Assembly (NCBI GenBank): GCA_019055375.1
Contig: JAHQIW010007271.1
Span: 1-64,000 of the forward strand
From: Parelaphostrongylus tenuis
Taxonomy: Eukaryota > Nematoda > Chromadorea > Rhabditida > Metastrongylidae
Direction of reading: 5' to 3'
DNA length: 64,000 bases
Positions 47,529-59,178 of the stretch are shown in pieces. Under the pieces are notes generated by a model. That model ran no database searches. It worked only from the letters and a program-made list of their open reading frames with translations, and was not told the origin of the DNA. Position 1 is the stretch's first letter. The number at the start of each line of letters is the position of its first letter. The translations under genes were made by a program, and so were the position numbers.

Positions 47529-48950
47529 TATATATAGGCGCATTAAAAAATAGTTGTGGCAGCTCTTCTTTTATATATATATACATATATATATATATAA
47601 TATATATATAAAAAGCTCCCTTGACGGACAGTTTGTGAGCTCTTTGTCAGCAGTGATAATAATATCTAATTCAAAGCCAGTATAAACTTTTTGCGATCAA
47701 GTAAATTTTCGTTCATACAGATATCGCCTTGACTATCCACTAATACCAATAAACTCAAAAAAATGTTGTCATGAAATTCCGGTTTTTCATTGTTCAAAAA
47801 AACCAACACTCGCTTTTTCACATGCTTTCTGAATACTAAGCAGACTTTCAAATCCAGTTCCGAAGATTTTGCCTGGATTAAAGGTTGAAGCAAAATACGC
47901 ATAATCGATTTGGGAATGTATGCTTTAATCTGCCGATTTTTTTTTTGCTATGATGCTTCTAACCACTTAACTTGAATTCTACTTTGAGCTCCAGCACTAT
48001 GCTTTTACTGTTCAATTAGCAAACGTCAGCGTGAACTGGAGTATAAGATGAGCAATACTATGCTTAGTGCAGACATAAGATACTTAGGGAAGTCTTTCCG
48101 GTGACGTTTCATGTCAATATATACAGAAATCGAATAAACAATGTGCCTCTTTGGAACAAAAACACTTTTCAAACTTTGAGGTAATGATTTCAGTCTTAGT
48201 TGTAATTTCATCTCGCTTCTCGATCAAAAACTTTTAGTTTCTGCGAGTTAGATAATTTCGTAAATCTCGGAATTATTAGGATCTAATAACGGGTTTTGTA
48301 AACGTTCTTTCCGGCCGTAGTGTGATTTGTTTCCTTAGAACGTTACTGAGATTGCACTTTTTTTGCTAGCGATAGTTTTCAATAGGTATCATTGCAATTG
48401 ATCAATCATATTTTGCCGGTGACAAGTCGAAGGTCAGTTCGTCCTTCAAACTATACATACACTTAGAACGATACGGCGTTATATGCATACGGAATGAGGC
48501 ATAACAACGGACAAACATAGCTGAGCGTTTGAAGAATCGTCAATGACAGCGATACCGGTTTTATCTTATAGGTTCGTCTTCTGTCGAAAACTTAAGTTTC
48601 CATTCACCTCAGAGTGAATGGTCCGTGGCGATTACATAAAGTCACGCTCTAAATGCTACAGTACGCTCGCACAATAGCTAGCGCTTCACGGAAATTTCTC
48701 GGAGCTACGTTGTCATTTATGATAGATGGTTGGAGAGAAAAAGCAAAGCCGATGTTCAGCTGCAATGCACTTAAGAAGACCAGCCACATTCATATATCGC
48801 TTCATCGCAATCTATCTTGAAGATCTGTTCTGTTGTTTTCGCTATCGAGTGTCTCCGTACAAAGAAAGAAGACGAAAAAAACGTAAAGAAATTCGCTTTC
48901 AGTTAATATTACACTCATATCAGTGGCAAGAAAGAGGGTTTTAGAAAGCA
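46700..48950. other. No recognised gene; AT microsatellites
   Basis: AT dinucleotide tracts at about 47497-47525 and 47571-47611. A - strand open frame (47666-47902) is protein-like in parts (LDLKVCLVFRKHVKKRVLVF) but lacks splice context or a known family. Confidence 0.4.
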
Positions 48951-48954
48951 AGGT

Positions 48955-49185
48955 TAAACGTATTTTGTAAAAAGCGGTAAGTACGCTGGAAAGTTATTTG
49001 TGCTTGATGCAGGTGAAATCTAGGTTTAGTAATCTTTTCTGTTGAAGTATTAGAGGCTTTTAGTTGATTTTTGTGGGCAACTTGATTCTTCCAAACTCTA
49101 AAGAAGACGAACGAGCAGATACATAAGCTTATCCATGAAACATGTTGTAAAAACTTCGTGTTTGGCTTACAAAGTCTGTGAATAA
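48955..49185 (+). mobile_element. Penelope-like terminal fragment
   Basis: Parallels the right arm of the 14640-15637 element: AAAAAGCGGTAAGTACGCTG, TGTGCTTGATGCAGGTGAAA, TCTAGGTTTAGTAATCTTTT, then CTAAAGAAGACGAACGAGC where the hammerhead-like core should be (now destroyed). Confidence 0.5.
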
Positions 49186-49907
49186 ACTTAGGAGTACTAA
49201 GGTTGATAAAAGCCAGTTTTAGAAAGTATTTTGTTTTGTTCCTTCTTTTCGTCCAATCGCAAATGTTCTTTTGCGCGGCTATATCGAAAAATTACGCACT
49301 TGAAGAATCGAACTGAAAAAACTTTGATTAAGACATAGCGTTGAAATCGAAACACATTCATGTCTCGCAAAAAGTTATTTGAATAAAGATGAGGTGTAAA
49401 CAAAATTCCTTTTGCATATACTTATTACAATTGGTAACCCATAATTACGAATTGATCCAAACAGTAGAATTCTATTATATTTATTAAATAGTTGCTCGAA
49501 TATTCGACTACTTCGATTACTGGAATTTTGAAACTTGAACGTTTTTCGGTGAAGTCGATCAGTAGAGAGAAACCTCTGAATGCCTACTATCGTTGCTTGT
49601 ACGAAAGAAATCAATTAATATTCCAAAAAAAAAGTGTGAAGAATCACATGAGTATAGCCAGTTCTCAGCGTAACCACTCAACGATCACTTCTGATATCGT
49701 TTTTTTCTCTCTCTCTCTATTCTTCTCATAATACTCAAGTTTTTTGAACTAAAACCAATATCGTTCAAGCTAATGGCGCTTTTGTAAGATGACATTTGAA
49801 TAATCTTCTTCTGCCGTATACCGTTTTCAAGGTGAAATGTGTTCATTGCATCAGATCATAAAGAGAATCATGCTACTTTTTTCAATCTAAAGTAATTGCT
49901 CAGATTA

Positions 49908-50060
49908 GTAAGCGCTATAAAAAGAAGGTTTCGCATACTTCAAGGAAGAATATTAGAACATTCTACTGTGAATACTACGGTGTTTTAGCAGAGGTTGTAA
50001 GCGTTATAAAAAAACGTTTCACATACTTTCAGGAAGCATTCCTAGAGTGTTTTAGTGGGA
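49908..50060. repeat. Two-copy tandem repeat, about 90-bp period
   Basis: GTAAGCGCTATAAAAAGAAG ... CATACTTCAAGGAAGAATAT is repeated as GTAAGCGTTATAAAAAAACG ... CATACTTTCAGGAAGCATTC. Confidence 0.6.
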
Positions 50061-50407
50061 GTGTTTGAGTGAGAAGGACACTAGTCTACGACCATAAAGA
50101 ACTTTATTATGTACGATAGTGGTTTGCTGCCGTTGATTGCACTCCACCAACATTGAAAACGTTTTGGAAAAGTCGTCAAGAAGAGATGGAAAGAACTACC
50201 AACTATACAACAACCATTAAACATTTGGACTACCTAGCTTCGATTGCTTAGACGTGTAGCTCTGAATAGTCGAGCTCAACGAAGCTCAACCAGCCAATGC
50301 AGATCCATCGCAGAACTCAGGAATTCGAATTTTCGAGAGATATGAGCTTTCAGTTACTGAAACAAACAACATTCAAGGAAAATTTTGATTATTATCCATT
50401 GTTGAAA

Positions 50408-50725
50408 CACAAGTGGCGCAGTGGTCAGAGGTGCTCTGCTACGCAGATGCCCGATCAAGTGATGGTCCATGGTTCGATGCTGTGCTTAAGGCAGATCAAG
50501 CCTTCTATCCCTCCGCGGTCGGTGGATTGGCACTATATTTGTTTGAGAGCTTGTTTGAGAGGATAGCAGCACTGACTTGATACGACGGTAGGCCATCGCG
50601 AGTCATCGTACGGGCCACATATGCATTCAGTCACCTTGATCAACGACGCTGGATCAAATTGGATGCATGGCGCATCCCGCCAAAATTATTAACGCCAAGA
50701 GCTTTAACCTTCTGTCCTTTACCCG
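50408..50725 (+). repeat. SINE-B, best-preserved copy
   Basis: AAGTGGCGCAGTGGTCAGAG head with A box, CCATGGTTCGATGC B box, then CCTTCTATCCCTCCGCGGTC, GGATAGCAGCACTGACTTGA, GGTAGGCCATCGCGAGTCAT and CCAAGAGCTTTAACCTTCTG. About 315 bp. It serves as the reference for the family in this window. Confidence 0.8.
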
Positions 50726-50764
50726 GTGTTTAGGTTTTGAAGGTTCTCACAAATCAACGGACGC

Positions 50765-50990
50765 CTATAGTGCGGTGGTTAGATTGCTCCTGAGATGCAT
50801 ATGGTGGCTGGTATGACTCGACGGAGACTCAAAAGCTCTCAGCTCCTTTAAAGCCTCCAAATTTGTCATCAAACCATTCAATAGGATAGAAATACTGATC
50901 TGATAAGGTGATGCATCCGTGAGCCACATAAGTTAATATGTAGGCCCGATATGCGCTTGATTAACTCAACGGTAGTTCATGAACTCGAAT
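50765..50990 (+). repeat. SINE-B, second adjacent copy (diverged)
   Basis: CTATAGTGCGGTGGTTAGAT head, GGATAGAAATACTGATCTGA, CCGTGAGCCACATAAGTTAA and CCCGATATGCGCTTGATTAA follow the SINE-B block order with many changes. Confidence 0.5.
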
Positions 50991-51589
50991 GGTCATAGCT
51001 CCTTATCACTTTATCACTTCAGATTTATCTTAACACATCAGACAAAATGTTCATCGGTCGGTAGGAATGATTCTTAGTCTTATTCCACATCGTAAAGCGT
51101 CATGTCGTTACCTCACCCTATCTTACTATCTCAGCGTGAGTTTAAACAATTTTATTGTAATGTTCTGTGGAAAGTAGCTTACATTGTGAAGAGTCCTCTT
51201 CATGATAATTTGAACGTCGCCACTATCCTTTCCGTTCAACTGTTTTCTGAACGAAGCAGTAGTCAGCTCCCAAACATTGGTGGTTGGTCCGCCACTATAA
51301 AACTACATCTTTTCGACAATAGTGATAACTTTCATGAAAAGCCGTGATTATACAACTTCCTCCTTCATAGCCACTTCACAATGCAATCTGGCAAAGCAAT
51401 TAACATAGTGATCCACATGTTTAGCACAGTAATGGAAGTGCTTTGCCAAACGTTCGATGATATTGTCGATATGGCCATGATGATATCAGAATCAATGATA
51501 GTTCGTCGAAAAGATCATTGCTCGCAAAGTGTGGACTGGCAAAGATTTACGAAGCTGAGCATGGATCTTCTCAATCATCCTGTGTATAA

Positions 51590-51995
51590 CCTGATAAAGA
51601 AGTAACATATTTTGAGCTGTTAGGTCTAGTGATATATAGGCGCCTGTTTCGTCCTATTGAGACTCATCGGTACCACCCTCCCTCTGTTCAGCCGATCCCC
51701 TGCGGTCAAATAATCCTCCATAAAGGGATCGACACCGAGTAATATATTCATCAATGTTCTAATTAATATAATTCAACTCTTTAATAAATATTAATTTAAG
51801 TTCGTTACTCGACGTCAATTCCTTATAGAGAATTATTTATCCTCAGGGGATCGGCTGAACTGAGGGAGGGTACTGATGAGTCCCAATAGGACGAAACAGG
51901 CGCCTGTATACACTAGACCTAGCAGCTCAAAATATGTTATATCCTTATGAGATTATATCATCTTGAGCGGGTTTATAAAAAAGCGGTCGATAGTA
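51590..51995. mobile_element. GGCGCC foldback element, copy 3
   Basis: Two inverted arms around an AT-rich centre (ATTAATATAATTCAACTC). The left arm (- strand, 51629-51677) has CCGAUGA in place of CUGAUGA; the right arm (+ strand) has a complete core. It lies about 190 bp upstream of the first visible phosphatase exon. Confidence 0.78.
51866..51918 (+). ncRNA. Hammerhead module with complete core
   Basis: CUGAUGA (51873-51879), perfect helix II GUCC-CAAUA-GGAC (51880-51892), GAAA (51893-51896), palindrome CAGGCGCCUG (51897-51906), cleavage triplet GUA (51906-51908), then UAC. Helix I here is only GUA/UAC; a GC has been lost from GUGCUA and from UAGCAC on both sides. It is the only copy here with every catalytic base and an intact helix II and III. 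Confidence 0.65.
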
Positions 51996-52187
51996 AGGTA
52001 TCATCCTGAGTATATTTGAAAAAACTGAAGAAAAGAACAGTGGCTTAAATCTTAATAAATTGGCGAGTACTAATCTATGTAGTGGGATATCTGTATGAAC
52101 TGTCTACGAAGGGCGATGTAGGAAGTTTATTCAAAACTGAAAGACCAGAATATCTTTGTTTGGACTGCACTAGTCTGCGGCTTCTAA

Positions 52188-55100
52188 ACTGAAATTCTCT
52201 GTGGAAACTATTATGAAAATGACGATGATGGTGATTATAATTTTCACGAAGACAACGATAAAGATAGCAATGATGGTGACAGCAATAGTGATAAAGCGAT
52301 TGTTTTAGGACGAAATGACACTCAGCTTTTGATCGGCGAAGCTCTTCAAAGCGTCAGTCGACAAAGCTTCAAACCGAGTGATTTTGTTGAGAACTTATTG
52401 TCAAAAGCGAAATCTGGGGTATACTCCGTCTAAGAAGCCAGCTAAGCTTTCATTACTTGATTGAAAGGAAATAATTTAGCATTTCTTCAGATAAACATCT
52501 TCAAAGAGTTACATCAGCAGATAACACTTTATCCGCCAAAGTTTGACACTTTTTTGGAGAATCCAAGCTTTAATCGTTTCCCAAATATTTTATGCCTCGA
52601 TCATTCAAGAGTGAAATTAAGCACGAAATACGGAAATGAAAGTTATTGTCATGCCAGCTATGTAGACTCTTACGAAAGAAAAGGTATGTATGCTTTTCGA
52701 ATGTTATTGACAGATACAAAGAACTTATTAACTAAAACCTGTATCCCCTGTCGTCCCGTTAATCGTCGAGTGACTCAAGCGTTTACCAGCAACACTTCCA
52801 TTTTTCGCTATCGCGTTCAACAGTAGCCCAATCCTCCTCGTTCTGGAATTTCGCTGAGCTTCATAACTTTCTTCTATGTCTTAACGGTTATTGATAATCA
52901 GAGTTTTATGAAGTAGATGTCCCGACGCGCTGCATCGTTACTGCTTGAGCAAATGATCTCAAGAGCTGTCAGCTTGAAAGGATACCACTCGCAGAGCACA
53001 CAATGTCCTTAAGAACCGTAAGAACTTGACGTTACTATAGTGGAAATCTGCGGGCCCCCGGTTAATAACCCAAGATTTCAAGAAAAACTTCGCTTGACCA
53101 ACTCTTGATATAACAGAAAGAGGTTGCATTTTCTTGACGTAGTCGAATCGCATACGAAACAGATTGCCTCCACGAACAACTGTGATAGGGCACAAGAAAA
53201 ATAGGAGAGCTGCTAGAAACTGCATAACATCTGAGGACAGTAAACCTGAATATTCAGAGATTAGGGCAGCATAGAGAGCATATTCATTCTAAGCCCTCAT
53301 ATTGTCCAACGATATGAGAGCTTAGAACGGAAGTATTCAATGAAGTTTCTGATAGATAAACAATGAATCTGTGATTTGCATATTCCCTCCAATTTTTAGA
53401 ACTTTGCATTCTATGAATTAAATTCTCACAAAGGTCTGTACTAATGGAGGTTTTCGGCCTTTTCCGAGCACGTATTTTAGTCCGCTTCTAGCATTATCAG
53501 AATAGTCTGGATAACATAAGCATTGTATAATTTATATATGATCACCAATCAGATCTCTCTTTTAATCTTGGGCAAATATATCATAGGTCACTATGGACTG
53601 TAAATTGAGTAAAACCCTGGAGTTTCGTGAATCTTGCTCAGCAAGGCACAAGTGTTGTTTTTTCTACTACGACGAAGTTGTTTGCGAGGCGCTCAAATCA
53701 TCCTCTTTGCCTTTTTCAATGCTGAAGCTCCTGTTTCACGTGCGGAGTGATTCAACTAACGGATTTTTTTCAAAATCGAATGAGGATGTACTTGACGTTC
53801 TTATTTGCGGTGTGAGAGCCACTTGATTTTGGGCGAATAAAAAGTAGCTTACTTGTCCAACGATATGAAAAACCAATAACATTTAGAGGTTCCGAATTTT
53901 CCAAAATCCTAGATTCTCAATATCTTTTTAATTGCACATGAATTTTTCGGGCACGTATCTCAGTTATAGGGATCTACGGTCATGTGTGGCAATATGAACA
54001 AAGATGAAATGCCATGCAGACAAGTTCGGTTCCCGGTTCGATCCCGTGTCTAAAAGAGAACGTTCTTCAGGGATTGGCCAATTACTAGTCGTTGTTCCTT
54101 ATCCTTTTATTCTACCTTTTTAATCGCGACAACTTTCGTCGTTCAATATGTGAGATCAAAAATTTTGTTAGTGCAGCGGATTTGGTCGATTTTGGCTGAC
54201 AGAATCCTAGTAAATGAATTTAAGCTTTACCTACACTGTAGACTTTCAGATAATATCCACTATAAAATATTCCAGAATTCAAGAAACACTGTTGGGCGGT
54301 TAGAGTAGTGAACTATGTGAAAGTCATCGTGGCCGCTCAATGTATATTTGTCCGCCTTCAAAGAAGTACCACGATGCTTTCTATGCCGTTTCAACTTTAA
54401 GTATTGGTCAATTCTTTATATCCAGTAGCGTTAAGTGATATTTAAAACTCTGTAGCTAAGGGGGCAATTGGACTTACGTTTCACCCTTACTGGAGGCGCT
54501 ATTCACTACACCATCAGACGTCCCCGCTGTATTATTATTTTTTTGCGTAATAAGGGATTGAGACAGCCAGCGACCAACTGTTAGAAGGTTTGGTGTGCTA
54601 AGCGCATATTCACATTAAACAGTTAACTGACTGGTACTGGATATATATATATATATTCATACAAGATGAACACATATATGCATATATATATATTTAAATG
54701 TAGAAAAAAATTATTTATTTGAACCTGTTGATAGTATCGTTGTGTCCATCTTGTATTCAGCTTGTGTCCAGTGTACATCTGTGTTCCTATCTACTTCTAT
54801 CATAATTCGATGAAGAAACGGAATGTTGTCTTGCCTAGAAAAAGAGCAAAACTGATTGCATAACGACTATGTGTTTGCTTTTTGTCTATCTTGATCGACC
54901 CAGTGTCATCTACTTTTTATTTTCTGACTTTCCATCTCAATTGAGGAATCCGAAAATGTTGCCTCACATACGTTCAGCCCTATTGCAGGCTGTCTCAAAA
55001 CATCAACTTCAACTTTATTTGCTGCACAAACTGTATGCGAATAAGAAAGATGTTCTTAGCAGGAGAAAGCATTTGTATGGAGGAGATATCTATTGATTAC

Positions 55101-57744
55101 CTTATCAAATGCGTCTTTTTTATGACTCAATCAATTTCTATGACTTTATCACTTTCTTCTAACTGCTAATACAGACACATCGGCTTTTTTTAGCTTTTAG
55201 TAATATTATCAGTGATAATAACAATGCTATTAATAATAATATATAATAGTAATGGGAGCCGTGACCGAGTGGTTGTAATACTGATCGCGGCGAGCGTGAA
55301 ACTGAGCTCCACCCCGCCTCCCCCAACACTCTTCGACAGTCAAAAAGATTTCCTATGGAACGTCACAGAAAGGCTATTCACGGCATTGCAAAGAGACATG
55401 CTCGTCCACTATTCCAAGTCATTCAAGAAAACGATTAAAAGCGAATCGAGTGCCAGAAGTGCTGGGATCCGCACAATAAATAGTATGATGACGGGTCGTA
55501 TAAAGTAGAAAATAAAAATAATATAATTACTTATTTTATTTTATTTGAATAAAATAATATTTATTTCAATTTATTATTTCAATTGAGACAGTATTCAACC
55601 CATTTTAGCAGAACGCATTTACTGTAAAAAAAAATTCCGTCCTGATTGTTGCTCAGATAAAGACACAGAATTTTCCAGATGGCTACGTGTTCTCGCAGGC
55701 ACCATTTTCAGAAAAAACAGAAGAACTGTTTTGGAGGATGGTAATCGATGTCAATCCAAAAATGATTATTGTACTTGGGAATTCACAGGCTGGTCGTTTA
55801 TTCGTATATTGTGATCAGATAGTTGACACCTCGCTCAGACTCCTTTACTAAAGTGCAATTTCTCAATGATGCAGACTGATTTGCAAAATTTTTGCGTTAG
55901 GCAGGGCTCAACCCATATCTTACCCTATGCGAGAGCGCGTGCTCTACCCTTGCACTACAGACGCCTGTTTTCTCAGCACTTTTTTGAGTCTCGCCTGACG
56001 CAGAAGTTTTGCCTATCGCTCTGAATCATTGGGTATATTTATAACATCATACCATCGCTAGAAGCGGTTAAATAACAAGAATTCTGAGTGAAAATTCACC
56101 TGACTAGAGCAAAAACCTTTACAAAATCGACTCTAAAGATGACTAAACATGCGTAACATTTCAGGGCAGTACCGAACAAACGATCACATGCTTTTGGCCG
56201 TATAAAGATGAAAAAGTTTACTTGAATAACGTCAGAGTTTGTCCGAAAAGAGTAGAAAAGGTTAGCATACTAGAGATGCTTATTGTTCACACACCTCTTC
56301 TTGGAACAGACCCGATCAGCTGAACTCCTTCTACAAGAATAATAGGAGCAAAAAATGGAATCTGATGCGTCTCCGAACAGATGATATTCATTCCGTTCAA
56401 GTGTTACCCACTACACCACCTAAGTCTTTATCTATCTTTCTCTCCGTCATGCTTTCACTTTGGTGATTCAGTAATCATTTGTCAACGAGGTTATACGGAA
56501 GGCTCAAATTGACCTGAAGTCAGTTAAAGTTGAAGCTGTAATTAAGATGTAATATTTAGCTTCTATGCATGCATTTTATTTTTTCATGCTTAGATATGGT
56601 ATGAAAGTCGAAATCACATTGAGTTCTGAGTGCTGGTCTGTGAGCACTTTGGTTTCCAAAGTTTAAAAAGGTAAAAGCTGGAAATTTGAATTTTTGCGCC
56701 GAAGGATTCACCACAGTCAATCGCTATTTGCTGCGAACAAAGGAGTTAAGGGATGAAATGGAAAGTAAAAAAATGGATTACTGGCGCAAAAAATATTATG
56801 GGATAAGCCTACGCGTTCCAGATAACTATTTAGCTATCTAGATATTTGGACACTCGTCTCCTTGTTTTTGACCAATATCATCCATGTGTGTGCAACAATA
56901 GCTGTTTCCTTGGATAGGTGTGTTTATGCACATAGGAGTCACCTGACAGACTTACGAACCGTATAAATATTCAGTTCACATTGTGAGACCAGACGAGATA
57001 TCACACAGATTTCTACTAACTACGATAAAAGCCTTCCAGTTTTACTTAATCTTTCCACAAAGCCGTTGACGAGTTTTTTTTTAAGAAATGCGATCACGAA
57101 GTGATTGAGCTGCAACTGGCTGCTGGTAATCAGGAACTGCTTCGAGTGCCACTTATTCAGTTTAAGGCGTGGCAAACCAACATTTCTGTCCCAGATATTG
57201 GAGAATTCAGGCAAAATGGAAGAATTAAAAGCCTCGTGTAGTTTTTTGCTTAGGAAATGTTTATTGAACTTTTTTAGATAAGAGATATTGAAAAGAAATT
57301 TGAGATGAGGAACTGTACCAGTCCAACGGTATTGGTGTGTCCAGATGGAGCAACGCGGTGCGGCACATACGCAGCTGTCGACGTGATTCTTACTAGAATA
57401 CTAAATGAAAAAAAGGTCATTTGAGTGCACTTTTTATCACTATGCTACATGTAGCGATTATGGAAATATCGAATTAATAGAAACACTAGTTGTTGATAGT
57501 CGATCTGCATGTATTAGCTTATTTATAAAATACCAATGTACATCAATATCCTCGTTTCGAGGCCGGAAATTTTCTTTATGTTCTCGAAATTCGACAAAAT
57601 GAAGACGTCATTTAGAGTGATTATAATAACAGATTTCAGGTTGGAGCAAAGGCAACCATTGCAGTCATACTTTCGCAGCGATACGGATGTTTTCATCTTA
57701 TCAAGCACTACAGAGTCATTCATAACATCGCTCTCAAGTACTGA
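52188..57744 (+). CDS. Tyrosine phosphatase-domain protein, predicted pseudophosphatase
   Basis: Seven exons in phase with GT-AG introns: (52188)-52418, 52491-52683, 55679-55803, 56165-56260, 57086-57235, 57278-57415, 57640-57744, about 340 residues. The 5' limit is open: exon 1 begins somewhere after a stop at 52185 and has an acidic Asp/Asn-rich stretch, then SFKPSDFVENLLSKAKSG. The PTP core follows in order: NRFPNILCLDHSRVKL, YCHASYVDSYERKDGYVFSQ, TEELFWRMVIDVNPKMIIVL, TCFWPYKDEKVYLNNVRV, PLIQFKAWQTNISVP, TSPTVLVCPDGATRCGTYAA, and KHYRVIHNIALKY at the C-terminus. The fold is complete but key residues are changed: NRY is NRF, WPD is WQT (general acid lost), HCSAGxGRT/S is VCPDGATRC (CX5R kept), and the Q-loop QTxxQY is HLIKHY. 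It probably binds rather than dephosphorylates. No frameshift is needed. Introns carry SINE-C and a tRNA-like SINE. Confidence 0.9.
52735..52812 (-). mobile_element. RTE 3' end fragment in phosphatase intron 2
   Basis: Matches the 3' end of the RTE copy at 18185: CGATCGTTCAGTGACTCGAG there versus TAATCGTCGAGTGACTCAAG here, followed by ACACTTCC and CTATCGCGT in both. Same orientation. Confidence 0.5.
54640..54700. repeat. AT-rich simple repeats
   Basis: ATATATATATATAT and CATATATATGCATATATATATAT tracts in intron 2 of the phosphatase gene. Confidence 0.8.
55253..55510 (+). repeat. SINE-C, well-preserved copy (phosphatase intron 2)
   Basis: GGGAGCCGTGACCGAGTGGT head, CTATGGAACGTCACAGAAAG, GCATTGCAAAGAGACATGCT, GCCAGAAGTGCTGGGATCCG and GATGACGGGTCGTATAAAGT end. 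Sense with the phosphatase gene. Confidence 0.65.
55894..55965 (-). repeat. tRNA-like SINE-A copy in phosphatase intron 3
   Basis: The - strand starts GCGTCTGTAGTGCAAGGGTA and ends GCCTAACGC, matching the SINE-A head. The family tail (ATCATTGGGTATATTTATAA, CATACCATCGCTAGAAGC) appears at 56024-56075 on the + strand, so the unit is rearranged. Confidence 0.5.
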
Positions 57745-58251
57745 AATTGCTAATCATTTCCAACTTAGCTTCAGTATGAGATGAGCGGAAATTGAACTGA
57801 TAATGAAAAAAACAAAATGAGCTGAAAAGTGAGCCTTTCATGTTAGTCGACTACAACGACTCCTTTAGGTACAGTATTCTCTCCGGAACGCCTTAGATGT
57901 GACGAATATTGCACATCAATACACGGCAGGCATCCGTCGATTGTTCGCTTTGGACTGTTCTCACGGCACAAATAAATTTCAGTGATGTTAGCTATCTAAC
58001 AGAGCGCTGCAAAAAATCAAAAATCTCAGTTTTATTTCCTATAACGATTTGGTAGAGAATGTAGGTAATGAGGGTAAACCTATAGCACAATAATGAGCTG
58101 TTTCTGACCCGATTCACCTGACATTTCTGTAACTTTTTTTAATGATAAATCGCTTAGACTCTAAAAATCTAATAATGAACATATACTAAGTAAATAATTT
58201 TTTAATCAGTTTCCTGGATATATATTTAGAAAGCTTTTTTCCTCTGACTCT

Positions 58252-58500
58252 CAGTGCACCGTGGCTGAGTGACTGTGGTGCTCGCCCCAGCGCGCGTGAG
58301 ACCAAACTCTACTCCCAACACTCTGGCGGTCAACAAGAACGCTCTATGGAACGTCACCTGTCAGCGCTATCCTTGAGATTGCAAAGGGGCATGCTCGACG
58401 AGTATTCTACGATGTATAGGAAGAAGAGGAAAAAATGATTGATGCTAGAAGTACTGGGATGCGCCCAGTGGAAAAAAAGTGTGAAAACGGATAATAAAGT
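58252..58500 (+). repeat. SINE-C copy
   Basis: CACCGTGGCTGAGTGACTGT head, CTATGGAACGTCACCTGTCA, GAGATTGCAAAGGGGCATGC and GCTAGAAGTACTGGGATGCG, in the standard order. Confidence 0.65.
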
Positions 58501-58589
58501 GCTAAACACGATCTCGGGAGCTTATCAAAGCGTTCTCGTTGGCGAATAATTGTTGACAGCACCGGAAGAGATAGTTGGGAGGAAGAGTC

Positions 58590-59110
58590 AGAGAAAATTT
58601 CTCGGTTTGTGTGGCTACCCTTACCTATGAGTCTCCAGAGTGTGGAACCGCAGAGACGAAGTCCACCAGATGTTCCAAGTTTTGCTGGTACATCAGCATC
58701 CTTATGACTATGAAGCGTTCATATAAAGAATACAAGTGGGAGTGGAGCGCTGGTTAATCTCTTTCTGCGATCAGCAATGAGTCTTGTTAACGAGTTGATG
58801 TAGTCTATTGTACTGAATTCCTTTGAATGTGCTTGACAAAATGGTTATGCTTCATTCAGTGCTTTGCCAATCCTCTCTAAAATCACTCTAGCGAGAAGTT
58901 TATAGATTGCAGACAGCAAACAGAAGAGACGAAAGTGCCAATGCTGTAAAAGCCTCCTTTTTTGAACAATAGCGCGGTCTTGCTACTCATAGTAATCTTG
59001 TATTCTGGCGAGTGACATGTGAGGATCTAGGTCAATAAGTCAGTGAGGGCTGGCACAAGTCCCTCTAGATAATCAGATCTTATCCTGGCTGGTTTTCTTC
59101 GACTTTCATC
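58590..59110 (-). pseudogene. RTE reverse-transcriptase core remnant
   Basis: The - strand reads RLFCLLSAIYKLLARVILER, then IGKALNEA, then FSTIDYINSLTRLI. This is the RTE/CR1-type palm entry (xPISLLSxxYKLxxxVIxxRI ... FRKGFSTxDHI). Decayed PLPLVFFI and PIGKG-like pieces follow in the expected order. Stops and frameshifts throughout. Confidence 0.65.
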
Positions 59111-59178
59111 TGCGGAGTAGCAAGTCGATTTTTGGAATAGATGCTCAAAAAGATAACACATCATGCCCATTATCTCAC

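Noticed and set aside
54869..55096. A + strand exon in the large phosphatase intron
   Set aside because: Composition is fairly protein-like (LPHIRSALLQAVSKHQLQLY), but phosphatase exons 2 and 3 join perfectly in phase without it and I found no other gene for it.
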